A stretch of 27,731 bases of DNA from positions 1-27,731 of the forward strand of contig CAJURF010000046.1 of the NCBI GenBank assembly GCA_910588825.1, in the 5' to 3' direction. Position 1 is the stretch's first letter; the number at the start of each line of letters is the position of its first letter. The notes under the pieces are model-generated. The model saw nothing but the letters and a program-made list of their open reading frames with translations, searched no databases and was not told the origin of the DNA. Position numbers and translations under genes: made by a program. The stretch comes from an uncultured Lachnospiraceae bacterium. GTDB taxonomy: Bacteria > Bacillota > Clostridia > Lachnospirales > Lachnospiraceae. This document shows positions 14,796 through 22,771 of this stretch, piece after piece.

Positions 14796-15356
14796 ATGCA
14801 ATATACACTTAACACACCACTGACCAAGGACAAACTGCAGAATCTGAAGGCAGGTGATTATGTCTGCCTCTCAGGAACCATCTATTCGGCGAGAGATGCC
14901 GCGCACCTGCGTATGCATCAGGCCCTGGCCGAATCAGAAGCGCTGCCCATTCCTTTGTCTGATGCCGCCATTTATTACATGGGGCCCACTCCCGCCCGGG
15001 CCTCTCACCCTCTGGGGTCTGCCGGGCCCACCACATCTTCCAGAATGGACAAATATACCCCTGAATTGCTGGATCTAGGGGTGTCCGCGGTGATTGGAAA
15101 AGGCAGACGAGCCGATTACATTACCGATTCCCTTGTGAAAAACCATGGGGTTTATTTTGCTGCGGTGGGCGGTGCCGGGGCACTGCTTTCCCAATGTATC
15201 ACAGAGTCCAATGTTATTGCCTACGAGGATTTGGGTACAGAGGCAGTCCGCCAGCTCACTGTGAAGGATTTCCCTATGATCGTAATTATTGATTCATCCG
15301 GGAATAATCTTTATGATGAAGTATATTCTAAAATACCTCCTGAGCTTTTAGAATAA
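14796..15356 (+). CDS. fumarate hydratase beta subunit
   Basis: A 186-residue C-terminal (beta) subunit of class I fumarase. Motifs are SGTIYSARDAAHLRMHQAL (about residues 26-44), YYMGPTPAR, GPTTSSRMD (about 77-85) and GKGRRADYI, which bind the substrate in this family; the length is normal. It starts 27 nt after the alpha subunit stop, with AAAGGAAA upstream of ATG 14796. No clear terminator follows; the 3' flank runs directly into fragmentary DNA. Confidence 0.88.
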   Translation: MQYTLNTPLTKDKLQNLKAGDYVCLSGTIYSARDAAHLRMHQALAESEALPIPLSDAAIYYMGPTPARASHPLGSAGPTTSSRMDKYTPELLDLGVSAVIGKGRRADYITDSLVKNHGVYFAAVGGAGALLSQCITESNVIAYEDLGTEAVRQLTVKDFPMIVIIDSSGNNLYDEVYSKIPPELLE

Positions 15357-15370
15357 CAGAAGACGGGCTG

Positions 15371-15403
15371 GATTAATGTATTAACTTTTCTTCTATATCC
15401 TTA
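15371..15403 (-). pseudogene. scrap of an iclR 3' end
   Basis: 31 of 33 bases match the 3' end of the IclR gene at 17112-17144, including its stop codon and the last residues (EEKLIH). The similarity starts exactly at the stop codon and ends at TTA 15403, where rmuC-like coding sequence begins on the other strand. Confidence 0.7.
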
Positions 15404-15663
15404 TCAGCATTTCTTGAATCCTTACAAATGGGCTTTAAGACTCTTGCTATTGAACAACGCTCACAGGAAGTATGGGATACCCTTCGTGCTGTGAAGTCGG
15501 AGTTTATTATACCCGCGAGCCAAATGATTTGCCAGCAAGTCTTCACTATTTCAAGCAAAACAGCAAATCATTTGGCAAATACGTACGCTCTTGAGTATAA
15601 GTTTGGTGCCATGCTTGATAAAACTCAAAAGCAACTTCAGACTGCTGATAAAACCCTTACAGA
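15401..15663 (+). pseudogene. rmuC fragment carrying a palindromic repeat
   Basis: The frame reads SAFLESLQMGFKTLAIEQR then SQEVWDTLRAVKSEF (to about 15505), and after the 92-bp repeat KFGAMLDKTQKQLQTADKTL (from about 15600). Together these look like a contiguous stretch of about 55 residues from the DNA recombination protein RmuC, which is normally about 400 residues or more. Both ends of the gene are absent. The repeat (15508-15599) interrupts it but keeps the frame open, so the frame continues from ATG 15428 to a stop ending at 15763. The sequence after about 15663 is not recognisable. Confidence 0.65.
15508..15599 (-). repeat. 92-bp palindromic repeat, copy 2
   Basis: Reverse-orientation copy of the repeat at 10962, with 2 differences from copy 1. 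It sits inside the rmuC fragment and is translated without a stop in that frame. Because the rmuC flanks are known, the element ends can be placed at TATAC and GTATA to within a few bases. Confidence 0.9.
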
Positions 15664-15905
15664 TCAACAGGCGGTGGCTCAAAACCATCGTCTATTTTTA
15701 TGCCATTTAATACATGCATACCTATATTTTATGCATAGACCGACAAAAAAATGGAAAGGATGAGCGGCAAAGATTTCCCTGGGCTTCATAGGCTGCGGAC
15801 GGAGTCTGCCGTATGGTATAGATTGTAAATTACACGACATTAATATATAATAAAAAAGTGATTATAATCACAAAATATTCAATAAAAGTGTGAAGGAGTG
15901 CTTTT
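15664..15905. other. non-coding stretch before the ATPase remnant
   Basis: No recognisable gene. A perfect 14-bp palindrome, GTGATTATAATCAC (15858-15871), contains a TATAAT box and lies 34 nt before the ATPase start, so it may be its promoter with an operator. GGAG precedes the start. Confidence 0.4.
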
Positions 15906-17014
15906 ATGGAACGACTGATTTTGAATAAACTATTGAACTGGAAAGATTCACCCTACCGCAAACCGCTGATTTTAAAAGGTGTGCGCCAGGTAGGTAAGAC
16001 CTGGACCCTTAGAGAATTCGGCAGACGGTATTATGAAAATACAGCCTACTTTAATTTTGATGAGAACGAAGAATATAAACAGTTTTTTGAGACCACCAAA
16101 GATGTGAACCGGATCCTGCAGAATCTGATGCTGGCCAGCGGCCAAAAAATCTTGCCGCATATTTGGAAGGTATGGATACCATTGCGCCCATTCCCGACGC
16201 ATTCTTCAATCCGCTTTATGAAAAACTAAAGATGTACTATGTCACCGGCGGTATGCCGGAACCAGTGCTCATGTGGACGGAAGCACGGGATGTTTCTGCT
16301 ATGCAGGAAGCCATGTCTGGAATCCTTGATGCATATGAACGTGATTTTGCCAAGCATCCCAACATCCACGAGTTCCCAAAGATCTCTATGATCTGGAAAT
16401 CCATACCGTCTCAACTGGCAAGGGAGAATAAGAAGTTTATCTATAAGGTAGTCAAAAAGGGGGCAAGGGCCCGTGAATACGAAGATGCTCTGCAATGGCT
16501 GGTGGATGCCAGGCTGGTTCATAAGATCTATCGAAGCACAGCCCCCGGCCTGCCAGTATCTGCCTATGATGACCTGTCCGCATTTAAGATATATCTGGCA
16601 GATGTGGGCCTGCTCCGCCGCCTGGCCCAGTTAGCCCCTTCTGCCTTCGGTGAAGGCAGCCGCCTGTTTACTGAATTTAAGGGCGCACTGACTGAAAACT
16701 TTGTACTCCAGACCTTAATCACGCAGTTTGAAGCAGCTCCCCGGTACTGGAGCCAGAATAACCCGCCCTATGAAGTGGATTTCCTTATTCACCGGGAGAA
16801 TGATATTTTCCCTGTGGAGGTTAAATCCCAGGCCAATACCACCAGCAAAAGCCTGAAGAAATTCAAGGAACTGTTCCCAGAACAAGTGAAGCTGCGTATC
16901 CGCTTCTCCCTGGCCAATTTAAAGCTGGATGACGATGTTCTGAATATTCCCTTATTCATGGCTGACCAGGCCGAACGTCTGATTGGTCTGGCGTTGGAAC
17001 AGCGGCAGACATAG
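15906..17014 (+). pseudogene. AAA_14/DUF4143-type ATPase with internal deletion and frameshift
   Basis: The N-terminal part (15906 to about 16151) reads MERLILNKLLNW then KPLILKGVRQVGKTWTLREF (Walker A GVRQVGKT) and YFNFDENEEYKQFF, up to ASGQKI. The frame then shifts: from about 16154 AAYLEGMDTIAPIPDAFFNP continues to the stop at 17014, with the DUF4143 C-terminal domain (FTEFKGALTENFVLQ, YEVDFLIHRENDIFPVEVKSQ). In intact relatives these parts are joined by about 80-90 residues carrying Walker B and the GSLLG segment, all missing here. The product cannot hydrolyse ATP normally. This family is common and mobile in gut Firmicutes and Bacteroidetes; its function is poorly known. Confidence 0.8.
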
Positions 17015-17038
17015 AACATCTTCCCGGATTTCCAAAAA

Positions 17039-17062
17039 CAATCAACCGCTCCGGAATCGGCC
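17039..17062 (+). pseudogene. 24-bp scrap of fumarase alpha
   Basis: These 24 bases are identical to 14614-14637 inside the fumarase alpha gene (coding INRSGIG). The flanks do not match. A 24-base exact match by chance in this window is very unlikely. Confidence 0.7.
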
Positions 17063-17113
17063 ACAAACTGTGACGCACGGTTGACATAAAGCATTTTTAA
17101 GACACGCTCTAGA

Positions 17114-17881
17114 TTAATGTATCAACTTTTCTTCCATATCCTTACAGATCTTCTGCACAAGAGGCACATACTGCCGCATCTTTTCCTCAGTAAACCGAAA
17201 AGACGGGCCGGATACATTCAGAAAAGCATAGGGCTTTTCCTGGTAGAGAATGGGAATCGAGAATCCATTTTCCCCCACCCCGTTCTCCTCCAGGGTAAAT
17301 CCGCAGTTCTCCCTGCGGCACTGTTCTATCTCTTTGCGGAGTTTGGCCGGGTCAGTAATGGTGTAAGGGGTGGTCTTTTCCAGCGGCTGGCTCAAAATCA
17401 CATCCAGTTCTTCCGGCTCCAGAAAACTCAAATAAATTTTGCCGTTGGATGATGAGTGAAATTGGGAGAGCATCATGCTATAATCCCGTATCAACACAGC
17501 ATTATCCGAATGCAGCTGGTAAATGGTGAGCATTCCGCCAAACCTGGGTACGGTCAGCAGGATATCTTCGTTGATCTCATCTAACAATTTGTCCATATAT
17601 GGTTTAGCCAGACGGATCAGTGGCGCGTAATTGTCCATAATATCAGAACAAAGTCTGGAAGCATTATACCCAAGCAGGTAGCCCTTGGAAATGGGGTCTT
17701 TCTCAACAAAACCACAATCCTCCAAGGTTACCAGAAGCCTCCACACAGTTGTCCGGTTCAGACCGGAACATTCCACAATTCTGGCAATTGACACAGGCAG
17801 CGTCTCATCTGCTATGATCAGTAATATATTAAGTGCCCGCTCCACAGATTGTACGCTATTATTCGTCGAGGTACCGTTCAT
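17114..17881 (-). CDS. IclR-family transcriptional regulator
   Basis: A 255-residue IclR-type regulator of normal length. The N-terminal winged helix-turn-helix (about residues 8-70) reads SVQSVERALNILLIIADE then LNRTTVWRLLVTLEDCGFVEKD. The C-terminal effector domain (about 85-250) has SSSNGKIYLSFL and GFTLEENGVGENGFSIPIL, the typical ligand-pocket region. IclR proteins repress or activate catabolic genes and respond to small organic acids. It lies beside the malic enzyme/fumarase unit and is the only regulator in the region apart from PII, so it is the best candidate for the 27-bp operators. I found no such operator in front of its own gene. A weak promoter (TAGACG, 17 nt, TATGAT) lies about 120-150 nt upstream. 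A scrap of a second iclR end is at 15371. Confidence 0.88.
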   Translation of the reverse strand: MNGTSTNNSVQSVERALNILLIIADETLPVSIARIVECSGLNRTTVWRLLVTLEDCGFVEKDPISKGYLLGYNASRLCSDIMDNYAPLIRLAKPYMDKLLDEINEDILLTVPRFGGMLTIYQLHSDNAVLIRDYSMMLSQFHSSSNGKIYLSFLEPEELDVILSQPLEKTTPYTITDPAKLRKEIEQCRRENCGFTLEENGVGENGFSIPILYQEKPYAFLNVSGPSFRFTEEKMRQYVPLVQKICKDMEEKLIH

Positions 17882-18136
17882 TGCTGTATTCCTTTTCTAG
17901 TGTATATTTGAAATTCATGTCTGAAATATGCATTCCCTGTATTGCGGATATCTCTTTAAATTTCATTAAGAAACTGCAAATAAGGAATACAATAAATCCT
18001 ATGGAATCATAACACTTTTATTGCAATTCGTCTATACTTATATGATGTTTTTTAGTTTTGGTTCAGTGATTTTTCAGGCCTTATTTTCGCTTTAACAGGT
18101 GCTTGATTAAACAATCTTGAATATTATTTTGCATAT
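17882..18136. other. AT-rich intergenic region upstream of iclR
   Basis: No gene seen. It carries the presumed iclR promoter on the minus strand (about 18002-18033) and lies between iclR and the amtB terminator. Confidence 0.4.
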
Positions 18137-18182
18137 AAAAAAGAGACCGCCGTAAGGATCATACCTTCTGGCAGCCTCTCTC
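18137..18182 (-). terminator. rho-independent terminator after amtB
   Basis: On the minus strand GAGAGGC, GCC, AAGG pair with CCTT, GGC, GTCTC around a 6-nt loop, followed by TTTTTTATATG. It lies past the palindromic repeat, so the repeat would be transcribed at the end of the amtB mRNA. Confidence 0.7.
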
Positions 18183-18189
18183 GCTGAGT

Positions 18190-18281
18190 TATACTCAAGA
18201 GCATACGTATTTGCCAAATGATTTGCTGTTTTGCTTGAAACAGTGAAGACTTGCTGGCAAATCATTTGGCTCACGGGTATA
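18190..18281 (+). repeat. 92-bp palindromic repeat, copy 3
   Basis: Same orientation as copy 1 and differs from it at one base (GCGGG to ACGGG near the right end). It lies between the amtB stop and the amtB terminator. Confidence 0.9.
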
Positions 18282-18468
18282 TATCATTGGTTACTGTCCA
18301 GCACCTGTACCTTTTCGATAAGATAATTCACCTTCACTTAATAGGCCCGATTGCTGTCTGCTGCTGGAATGGCCTGATTTAGTTTTTTACCAGCTCAATA
18401 AAATTCTCCAATGATAATTACAAATCCCTTGACATACAGTTAGGAACTGTAGGAAAATAACTGACTAA

Positions 18469-19722
18469 TCACCGATCCCTGTGCAGATTAAAATTCGCAT
18501 AGGCAGGAGCCCCGTGCTCGTGAAGATCCAGCCCCTCTCTCTCCTCCACTTCACCGGCCCGCAGTCCCACTGTCTTATCAATAACAGTAAAGATAATCAC
18601 TGCCAGGACCAGCACATAAGCCAGAACAGACCCCACTCCAATAATCTGGGTGACAAGACTGCATTCCGGGGAAAATATTCCGGTAAGGATGGTTCCCATC
18701 AATCCGCAGAAGCCATGTACCCCGATAGCGCCCACCGGGTCGTCAATCTTCAGGATTTTATCCACAAATTCAATCACCAGCACCACACAGACACCGGCAA
18801 GCACGCCGATGATAACTGCCGCCCAGTTAGATACCACGTCACATCCGGCTGTTATGGCCACCAGACCTGCCAAGGAGCCGTTGAGGGTCATGGACACATC
18901 CGGTTTTCCGTATTTTACCCAGGTGACAATCAATGCTGCCAGTGTAGCCGCTGCTGCCGCCAGATTGGTGGTCATGGCAATGTCTCCCACATTTGTGGCA
19001 GCCCCGGTGGTAGAGCCGCAGTTAAACCCAAACCAGCAGAACCAGAGAATAAACACTCCCAATGCTCCTAACGGAAGATTATGCCCGGGAATGGCGTTTA
19101 CTGTGCCGTCCTTCTCATATTTTCCGATTCTGGGCCCCAGAATCTTCGCCCCTGCCAGAGCACACACGCCGCCCACCATATGTACTGCTGTGGAACCTGC
19201 AAAATCATGGAAGCCCATGCTGCTCAGCCATCCCCCGCCCCAGATCCAGTGTCCGGTAACCGGGTAAATGAAGATGCTGATTGCAGCGCTGTAGATGAGA
19301 TATGACATAAATTTCGTCCGCTCTGCCATAGCGCCTGATACGATTGTGGCAGATGTGGCGCAGAATACTGTATGGAAAATCATGAATACGCCAATGGGCA
19401 GTCCGTTAAAATACCCATCCCCGTCCGCCAGCTGCATGGGAGAAAAGAACCCTGAACTGCCCACAATGGGCCCATCGCCGCCAAACATAATGGCAAACCC
19501 TATCATAAAGAAGAAAATGCTCCCCAGCACAAAGTCCATCATATTTTTCATAATAATATTACCTGCATTCTTCGCGCGGGTGAATCCTGTCTCCACCATG
19601 GCAAATCCTGCCTGCATGAAATAAACCAGAAAGGCTCCCAGCATGGTCCAGGTCACATTCACCAGCAGCTCCGCCGCATCTGCCAGCTCCATACCATTCT
19701 TAATCAGATCCGATAAATACAT
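18469..19722 (-). CDS. amt: ammonium transporter (Amt/AmtB)
   Basis: A 417-residue Amt/Mep/Rh-family channel with about 11 membrane segments. The conserved twin histidines of the pore are in FAGSTAVHMVGG (about residue 181) and GAIGVHGFCG. MVETGFTRAKNAGNI and NCGSTTGA are family signatures. The protein moves ammonium into the cell under nitrogen limitation and is blocked by PII proteins when nitrogen is plentiful. It is 66 nt downstream of the PII gene, the usual glnK-amtB pairing though with PII first. ATG 19722 is preceded by GAGGAGG. The C-terminus (about 30 residues) is the cytoplasmic tail that contacts PII. Confidence 0.93.
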   Translation of the reverse strand: MYLSDLIKNGMELADAAELLVNVTWTMLGAFLVYFMQAGFAMVETGFTRAKNAGNIIMKNMMDFVLGSIFFFMIGFAIMFGGDGPIVGSSGFFSPMQLADGDGYFNGLPIGVFMIFHTVFCATSATIVSGAMAERTKFMSYLIYSAAISIFIYPVTGHWIWGGGWLSSMGFHDFAGSTAVHMVGGVCALAGAKILGPRIGKYEKDGTVNAIPGHNLPLGALGVFILWFCWFGFNCGSTTGAATNVGDIAMTTNLAAAAATLAALIVTWVKYGKPDVSMTLNGSLAGLVAITAGCDVVSNWAAVIIGVLAGVCVVLVIEFVDKILKIDDPVGAIGVHGFCGLMGTILTGIFSPECSLVTQIIGVGSVLAYVLVLAVIIFTVIDKTVGLRAGEVEEREGLDLHEHGAPAYANFNLHRDR

Positions 19723-19788
19723 AATAATTTCCTCCTCGTTTTCATTGCAGATTCCACAAATAGTTTGTTAAAACACCTTTTGCAGTTC

Positions 19789-20127
19789 TTACAATGCATC
19801 CTGCCCATGTTCTCCCGTCCGAATACGTACTGCGTCTTCCACATCGTATACGAATATTTTTCCGTCTCCATAATTTCCCGTCTTGATCTGTTCCACCACC
19901 TGCTCAATAATCTCGGAAGCTGTCTTATCGTCCACCACTGTTTCCACTTTCAATTTGGGAAGCAGATTGACTTTGTATTCTGCCCCCCTGTACAGGTGGC
20001 GGAACCCTTTCTGATTTCCATAGCCCATGATATTCGTAATCATGACGCCGCTTGCCTTGCTGCCATCGAGAATAACTTTTAAGTTCTCCAATTTCTCTGG
20101 CTTGATTACAATTTCTAATTTTTTCAT
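19789..20127 (-). CDS. glnK: PII nitrogen regulatory protein (GlnB/GlnK)
   Basis: A 112-residue PII protein of canonical length. The T-loop region (about residues 37-54) has GNQKGFRHLYRGAEYKVNLLP with the tyrosine equivalent to Tyr51 in YRGAEY. The B-loop reads TGNYGDGKIFVYDVEDAVRIRTGE, with GNYGDG instead of the common GKIGDG. PII senses ATP/ADP, 2-oxoglutarate and, in some groups, uridylylation, and gates AmtB. Its position before amt supports a GlnK role. GGGAGGAG precedes ATG 20127. A separate promoter was not clear; the 5' region follows the terminator of the glutamine synthetase gene. Confidence 0.92.
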   Translation of the reverse strand: MKKLEIVIKPEKLENLKVILDGSKASGVMITNIMGYGNQKGFRHLYRGAEYKVNLLPKLKVETVVDDKTASEIIEQVVEQIKTGNYGDGKIFVYDVEDAVRIRTGEHGQDAL

Positions 20128-20202
20128 TTACTCTCCTCCCGGTTCAGCTTTCTGATACTCCGGGGAAACCACCTGACTGGGCGGATTCTCCGCGGGTACC
20201 CA

Positions 20203-20247
20203 TAAATAAAAAACGAGAATGCCCCAATTTTCCGGAACATCCTCGTT
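20203..20247 (-). terminator. rho-independent terminator after glutamine synthetase III
   Basis: On the minus strand AACGAGGATG (20247-20238) pairs with CATTCTCGTT (20221-20212), followed by TTTTTTATTT. It lies 42 nt past the stop. It separates glnN from glnK-amt, unless read-through occurs. Confidence 0.8.
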
Positions 20248-20288
20248 CTAATTATTACCATAATTTAGTTTTTACTGCAGCCCTGTCT

Positions 20289-22403
20289 CTATACTTCAAA
20301 GAGCAGGTCGCCGTAAGACGGCATAGGCCACATAGATTTATCCACCAGCATTTCCAGATTGTCCACAGGTGTGCGCAGTGCTTCCATAGCAGGAATCACT
20401 TGGTGGTAATAGAATTCCGCCTGTTCTCTTCCCTCTTCCATGGAAGAACCCTGTTCTGCCAGTTTTCTCAGCTCTTCCAGGCTTCTCTTGGTTTCAGCCA
20501 GAAGTGCGGAGCATTTCTCCAGTAATTCCTGCTGTACGCTCACATCCACCGGTGCTGCCGCTGTGATGGTATTGATGGAGCCTGCCAGTTTTGTCACGTA
20601 CTTAATCACTGCTGGAATAATTTGTTTGCTGGCAATATTGGTCATGGCTCTGGCCTCAATATTGATGGCTTTCGCATACTGCTCATACATGATCTCTGCC
20701 CTGGATTCCAGCTCTGCCTGAGTATATACCCCGAAACTTTCAAATAATTTCACGGCTTTGGGCGTTACCAGTGATGGTATCGTCTCAACCATAGACCTTT
20801 GATGGGGAAGTCCTCTGCGCTCAGCCTCTTTCACCCATTCCGGCGCATAGCCGTTTCCATTGAACACGATTCTCTGGTGTTCTGTGGCATACTGCTTGAT
20901 CAGGTCATGGACAGCCATTTCGAAATCTTCTGCCTTTTCCAGCACATCACAGGCTTCTTTGAAAGCCTCTGCCACAATGGTATTCAATACAATATTCGGT
21001 GAGGCAATGGAATCTCTTGCGCCTACCATACGGAATTCGAATTTATTTCCTGTAAAGGCAAATGGCGAAGTACGGTTCCTGTCTGTGGCATCTTTTGCCA
21101 GGTCCGGAAGGGTTTTCACCCCAGTCTCCAGGGTGCCGCCTTTGATACTATGAGTTGCTGTACCTGTGCTGATCAGCTGCTCTAACACATCCTCCAGCTG
21201 TTCTCCCAGGAAAATGGAAATGATTGCCGGAGGCGCTTCATTTGCTCCCAGTCTGTGGTCATTTCCCACATCTGCCGCGGATTCTCTCAGCAGGTCTGCA
21301 TGGATATCCACCGCTTTTAAAATACAGGTGAGAACCAGCAGGAACTGAATATTCTCATGGGGTGTTTTCCCCGGCTCCAGCAGATTGATTCCATCATCTG
21401 TAATGATTGACCAGTTATTATGTTTTCCTGAGCCATTTACCCCTGCGAATGGTTTCTCATGGAGCAGGCACTTCATACCGTGCTGGCAGGCTACTCTCTT
21501 TAATGTCTGCATGACAATATGGTTATGGTCCACCGCAATATTTGCCTGGTCATAAATGGTGGCAATTTCGTGCTGTGCAGGAGCCACTTCATTGTGCTGT
21601 GTCTTGGCCGTCACGCCCAGTTTCCACAGTTCCTCATTCACATCCTTCATATAAGAAGCGATTTTCTGACGGATGGTCCCAAAATAATGGTCATCCAGCT
21701 CCTGTCCTTTGGGCGGCATAGCCCCAAACAGAGTCCGGCCTGTGTAAATTAAATCTTTCCTCTGCAGAAATTTCTTCTCATCCACCAGAAAGTATTCCTG
21801 TTCCGGCCCCACGGAAGGCGTCACTTTCCTGGAGGTAGTATTGCCGAACAATCTTACCAGACGAAGCGCCTGTCTGCCGATGGCCTCCATGGAGCGAAGC
21901 AGCGGTGTCTTCTGGTCCAGCGCCTCCCCTGTATAAGAACAGAACGCTGTGGGAATGCACAGAATTCCTCCTGCCGCATCATGGCGCACAAACGCCGGAG
22001 ATGTGCAGTCCCAGGCTGTATACCCCCTGGCCTCAAACGTAGCCCTCAAGCCCCCGGAAGGAAAGGAAGATGCATCCGGCTCTCCCTTGATTAATTCTTT
22101 TCCGGAAAAAGACATCAGCACTTTTCCGCTCTCCAGAGGGGAAGAAATGAAAGAATCGTGTTTTTCCGCAGTCACCCCTGTAAGCGGCTGGAACCAATGG
22201 GAATAATGAGTAGCCCCTTTCTCAATGGCCCACTCTTTCATCTCATGGGCTACCACATCTGCAATTTCTGATGTCAGCTCTTTTCCCTCTTCAATGGTCT
22301 TTTTCAGCTCCCTGTAAACTTTCTTTGGAAGCCTCTCCTGCATCACTGAATCGTTAAACACATCTTCGCCGAAAATCTCTGATACTTTAATTTGATCACT
22401 CAT
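20289..22403 (-). CDS. glnN: glutamine synthetase type III
   Basis: A 704-residue GSIII, much longer than GSI (about 450). Recognised from THYSHWFQPLTG near the N-terminus, GPEQEYFLVD, AQHEIATIYDQANIAVDHNHI, VNGSGKHNNWS and DRNRTSPFAFTGNKFEFR. These segments hold the metal-, ATP- and glutamate-binding residues of the glutamine synthetase fold. It makes glutamine from glutamate, ammonia and ATP. ATG 22403 is chosen because GGAG lies 7 nt upstream; the frame is open to 22451 but that part belongs to the palindromic repeat. The leader contains a promoter, a terminator-like hairpin and the repeat, so regulation by attenuation is possible. With PII and Amt it forms an ammonium assimilation cluster. 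Confidence 0.93.
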   Translation of the reverse strand: MSDQIKVSEIFGEDVFNDSVMQERLPKKVYRELKKTIEEGKELTSEIADVVAHEMKEWAIEKGATHYSHWFQPLTGVTAEKHDSFISSPLESGKVLMSFSGKELIKGEPDASSFPSGGLRATFEARGYTAWDCTSPAFVRHDAAGGILCIPTAFCSYTGEALDQKTPLLRSMEAIGRQALRLVRLFGNTTSRKVTPSVGPEQEYFLVDEKKFLQRKDLIYTGRTLFGAMPPKGQELDDHYFGTIRQKIASYMKDVNEELWKLGVTAKTQHNEVAPAQHEIATIYDQANIAVDHNHIVMQTLKRVACQHGMKCLLHEKPFAGVNGSGKHNNWSIITDDGINLLEPGKTPHENIQFLLVLTCILKAVDIHADLLRESAADVGNDHRLGANEAPPAIISIFLGEQLEDVLEQLISTGTATHSIKGGTLETGVKTLPDLAKDATDRNRTSPFAFTGNKFEFRMVGARDSIASPNIVLNTIVAEAFKEACDVLEKAEDFEMAVHDLIKQYATEHQRIVFNGNGYAPEWVKEAERRGLPHQRSMVETIPSLVTPKAVKLFESFGVYTQAELESRAEIMYEQYAKAINIEARAMTNIASKQIIPAVIKYVTKLAGSINTITAAAPVDVSVQQELLEKCSALLAETKRSLEELRKLAEQGSSMEEGREQAEFYYHQVIPAMEALRTPVDNLEMLVDKSMWPMPSYGDLLFEV

Positions 22404-22424
22404 TATTCTCTCCTTTTCCATGGA

Positions 22425-22514
22425 TAACCCGTGAGCCAAATCATTTGCCATAAATTCACACTATTTCAAACAAAACAGCAAATCATTTGGCAAATAAGTA
22501 TGCTCTTGAGTATA
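22425..22514 (-). repeat. palindromic repeat, copy 4 (degenerate)
   Basis: About 90 bp in reverse orientation. The left part matches the other copies well, but the inner segment is changed and the right end reads TTAT instead of TATA. It ends 22 nt before the glnN start codon, so it forms the last part of the glnN leader. Confidence 0.85.
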
Positions 22515-22575
22515 TAACCAAGTACACACTGCTTACAGCCCTGCCCTAAAGCACGCCTCCAAACGCACTTTAATA

Positions 22576-22645
22576 AGCAAAAAAGGCATTCCATCCTAGA
22601 ACATGCTTGAAACATTCTCCAAACATGCGCTAATGGAACGCCTTT
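22576..22645 (-). terminator. terminator-like hairpin in the glnN leader (possible attenuator)
   Basis: On the minus strand AAAGGCGTTCCAT (22645-22633) pairs with ATGGAATGCCTTT (22594-22582) with one G-U pair, followed by TTTTTT counting the stem end. It lies downstream of both the lipid kinase stop and the glnN promoter, so it can end the upstream operon or attenuate glnN. Confidence 0.7.
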
Positions 22646-22691
22646 GTCCTCTCACGCCTGCCATAATCTTAATTCCATAATTGCTATAAAT

Positions 22692-22720
22692 AAGATACCG
22701 TAAATATGGAACAATTGCAA
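22692..22720 (-). promoter_or_regulatory. putative glnN promoter
   Basis: Minus strand TTGCAA (22720-22715), 17 nt, TATCTT (22697-22692). Transcription would start near 22685 and give a leader of about 280 nt before glnN. Confidence 0.6.
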
Positions 22721-22771
22721 GAGTAATATTTCATAAAAGATATTTTATTTTCCCTGCTTTCTTGTGAATCT

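Noticed and set aside
15428..15763. A genuine 111-residue gene
   Set aside because: Its content is an rmuC fragment plus the 92-bp repeat plus unrecognisable tail; the middle 31 residues are translated repeat.
15756..15830. Short stretch reading KISLGFIGCGR, reminiscent of the start of pyrroline-5-carboxylate reductase
   Set aside because: Only about 10 residues, with no start codon context and no continuation; too little to call a gene remnant.
22404..22451. Upstream start for glutamine synthetase at 22451
   Set aside because: The extra 16 residues come from the palindromic repeat and GGAG lies just before ATG 22403.
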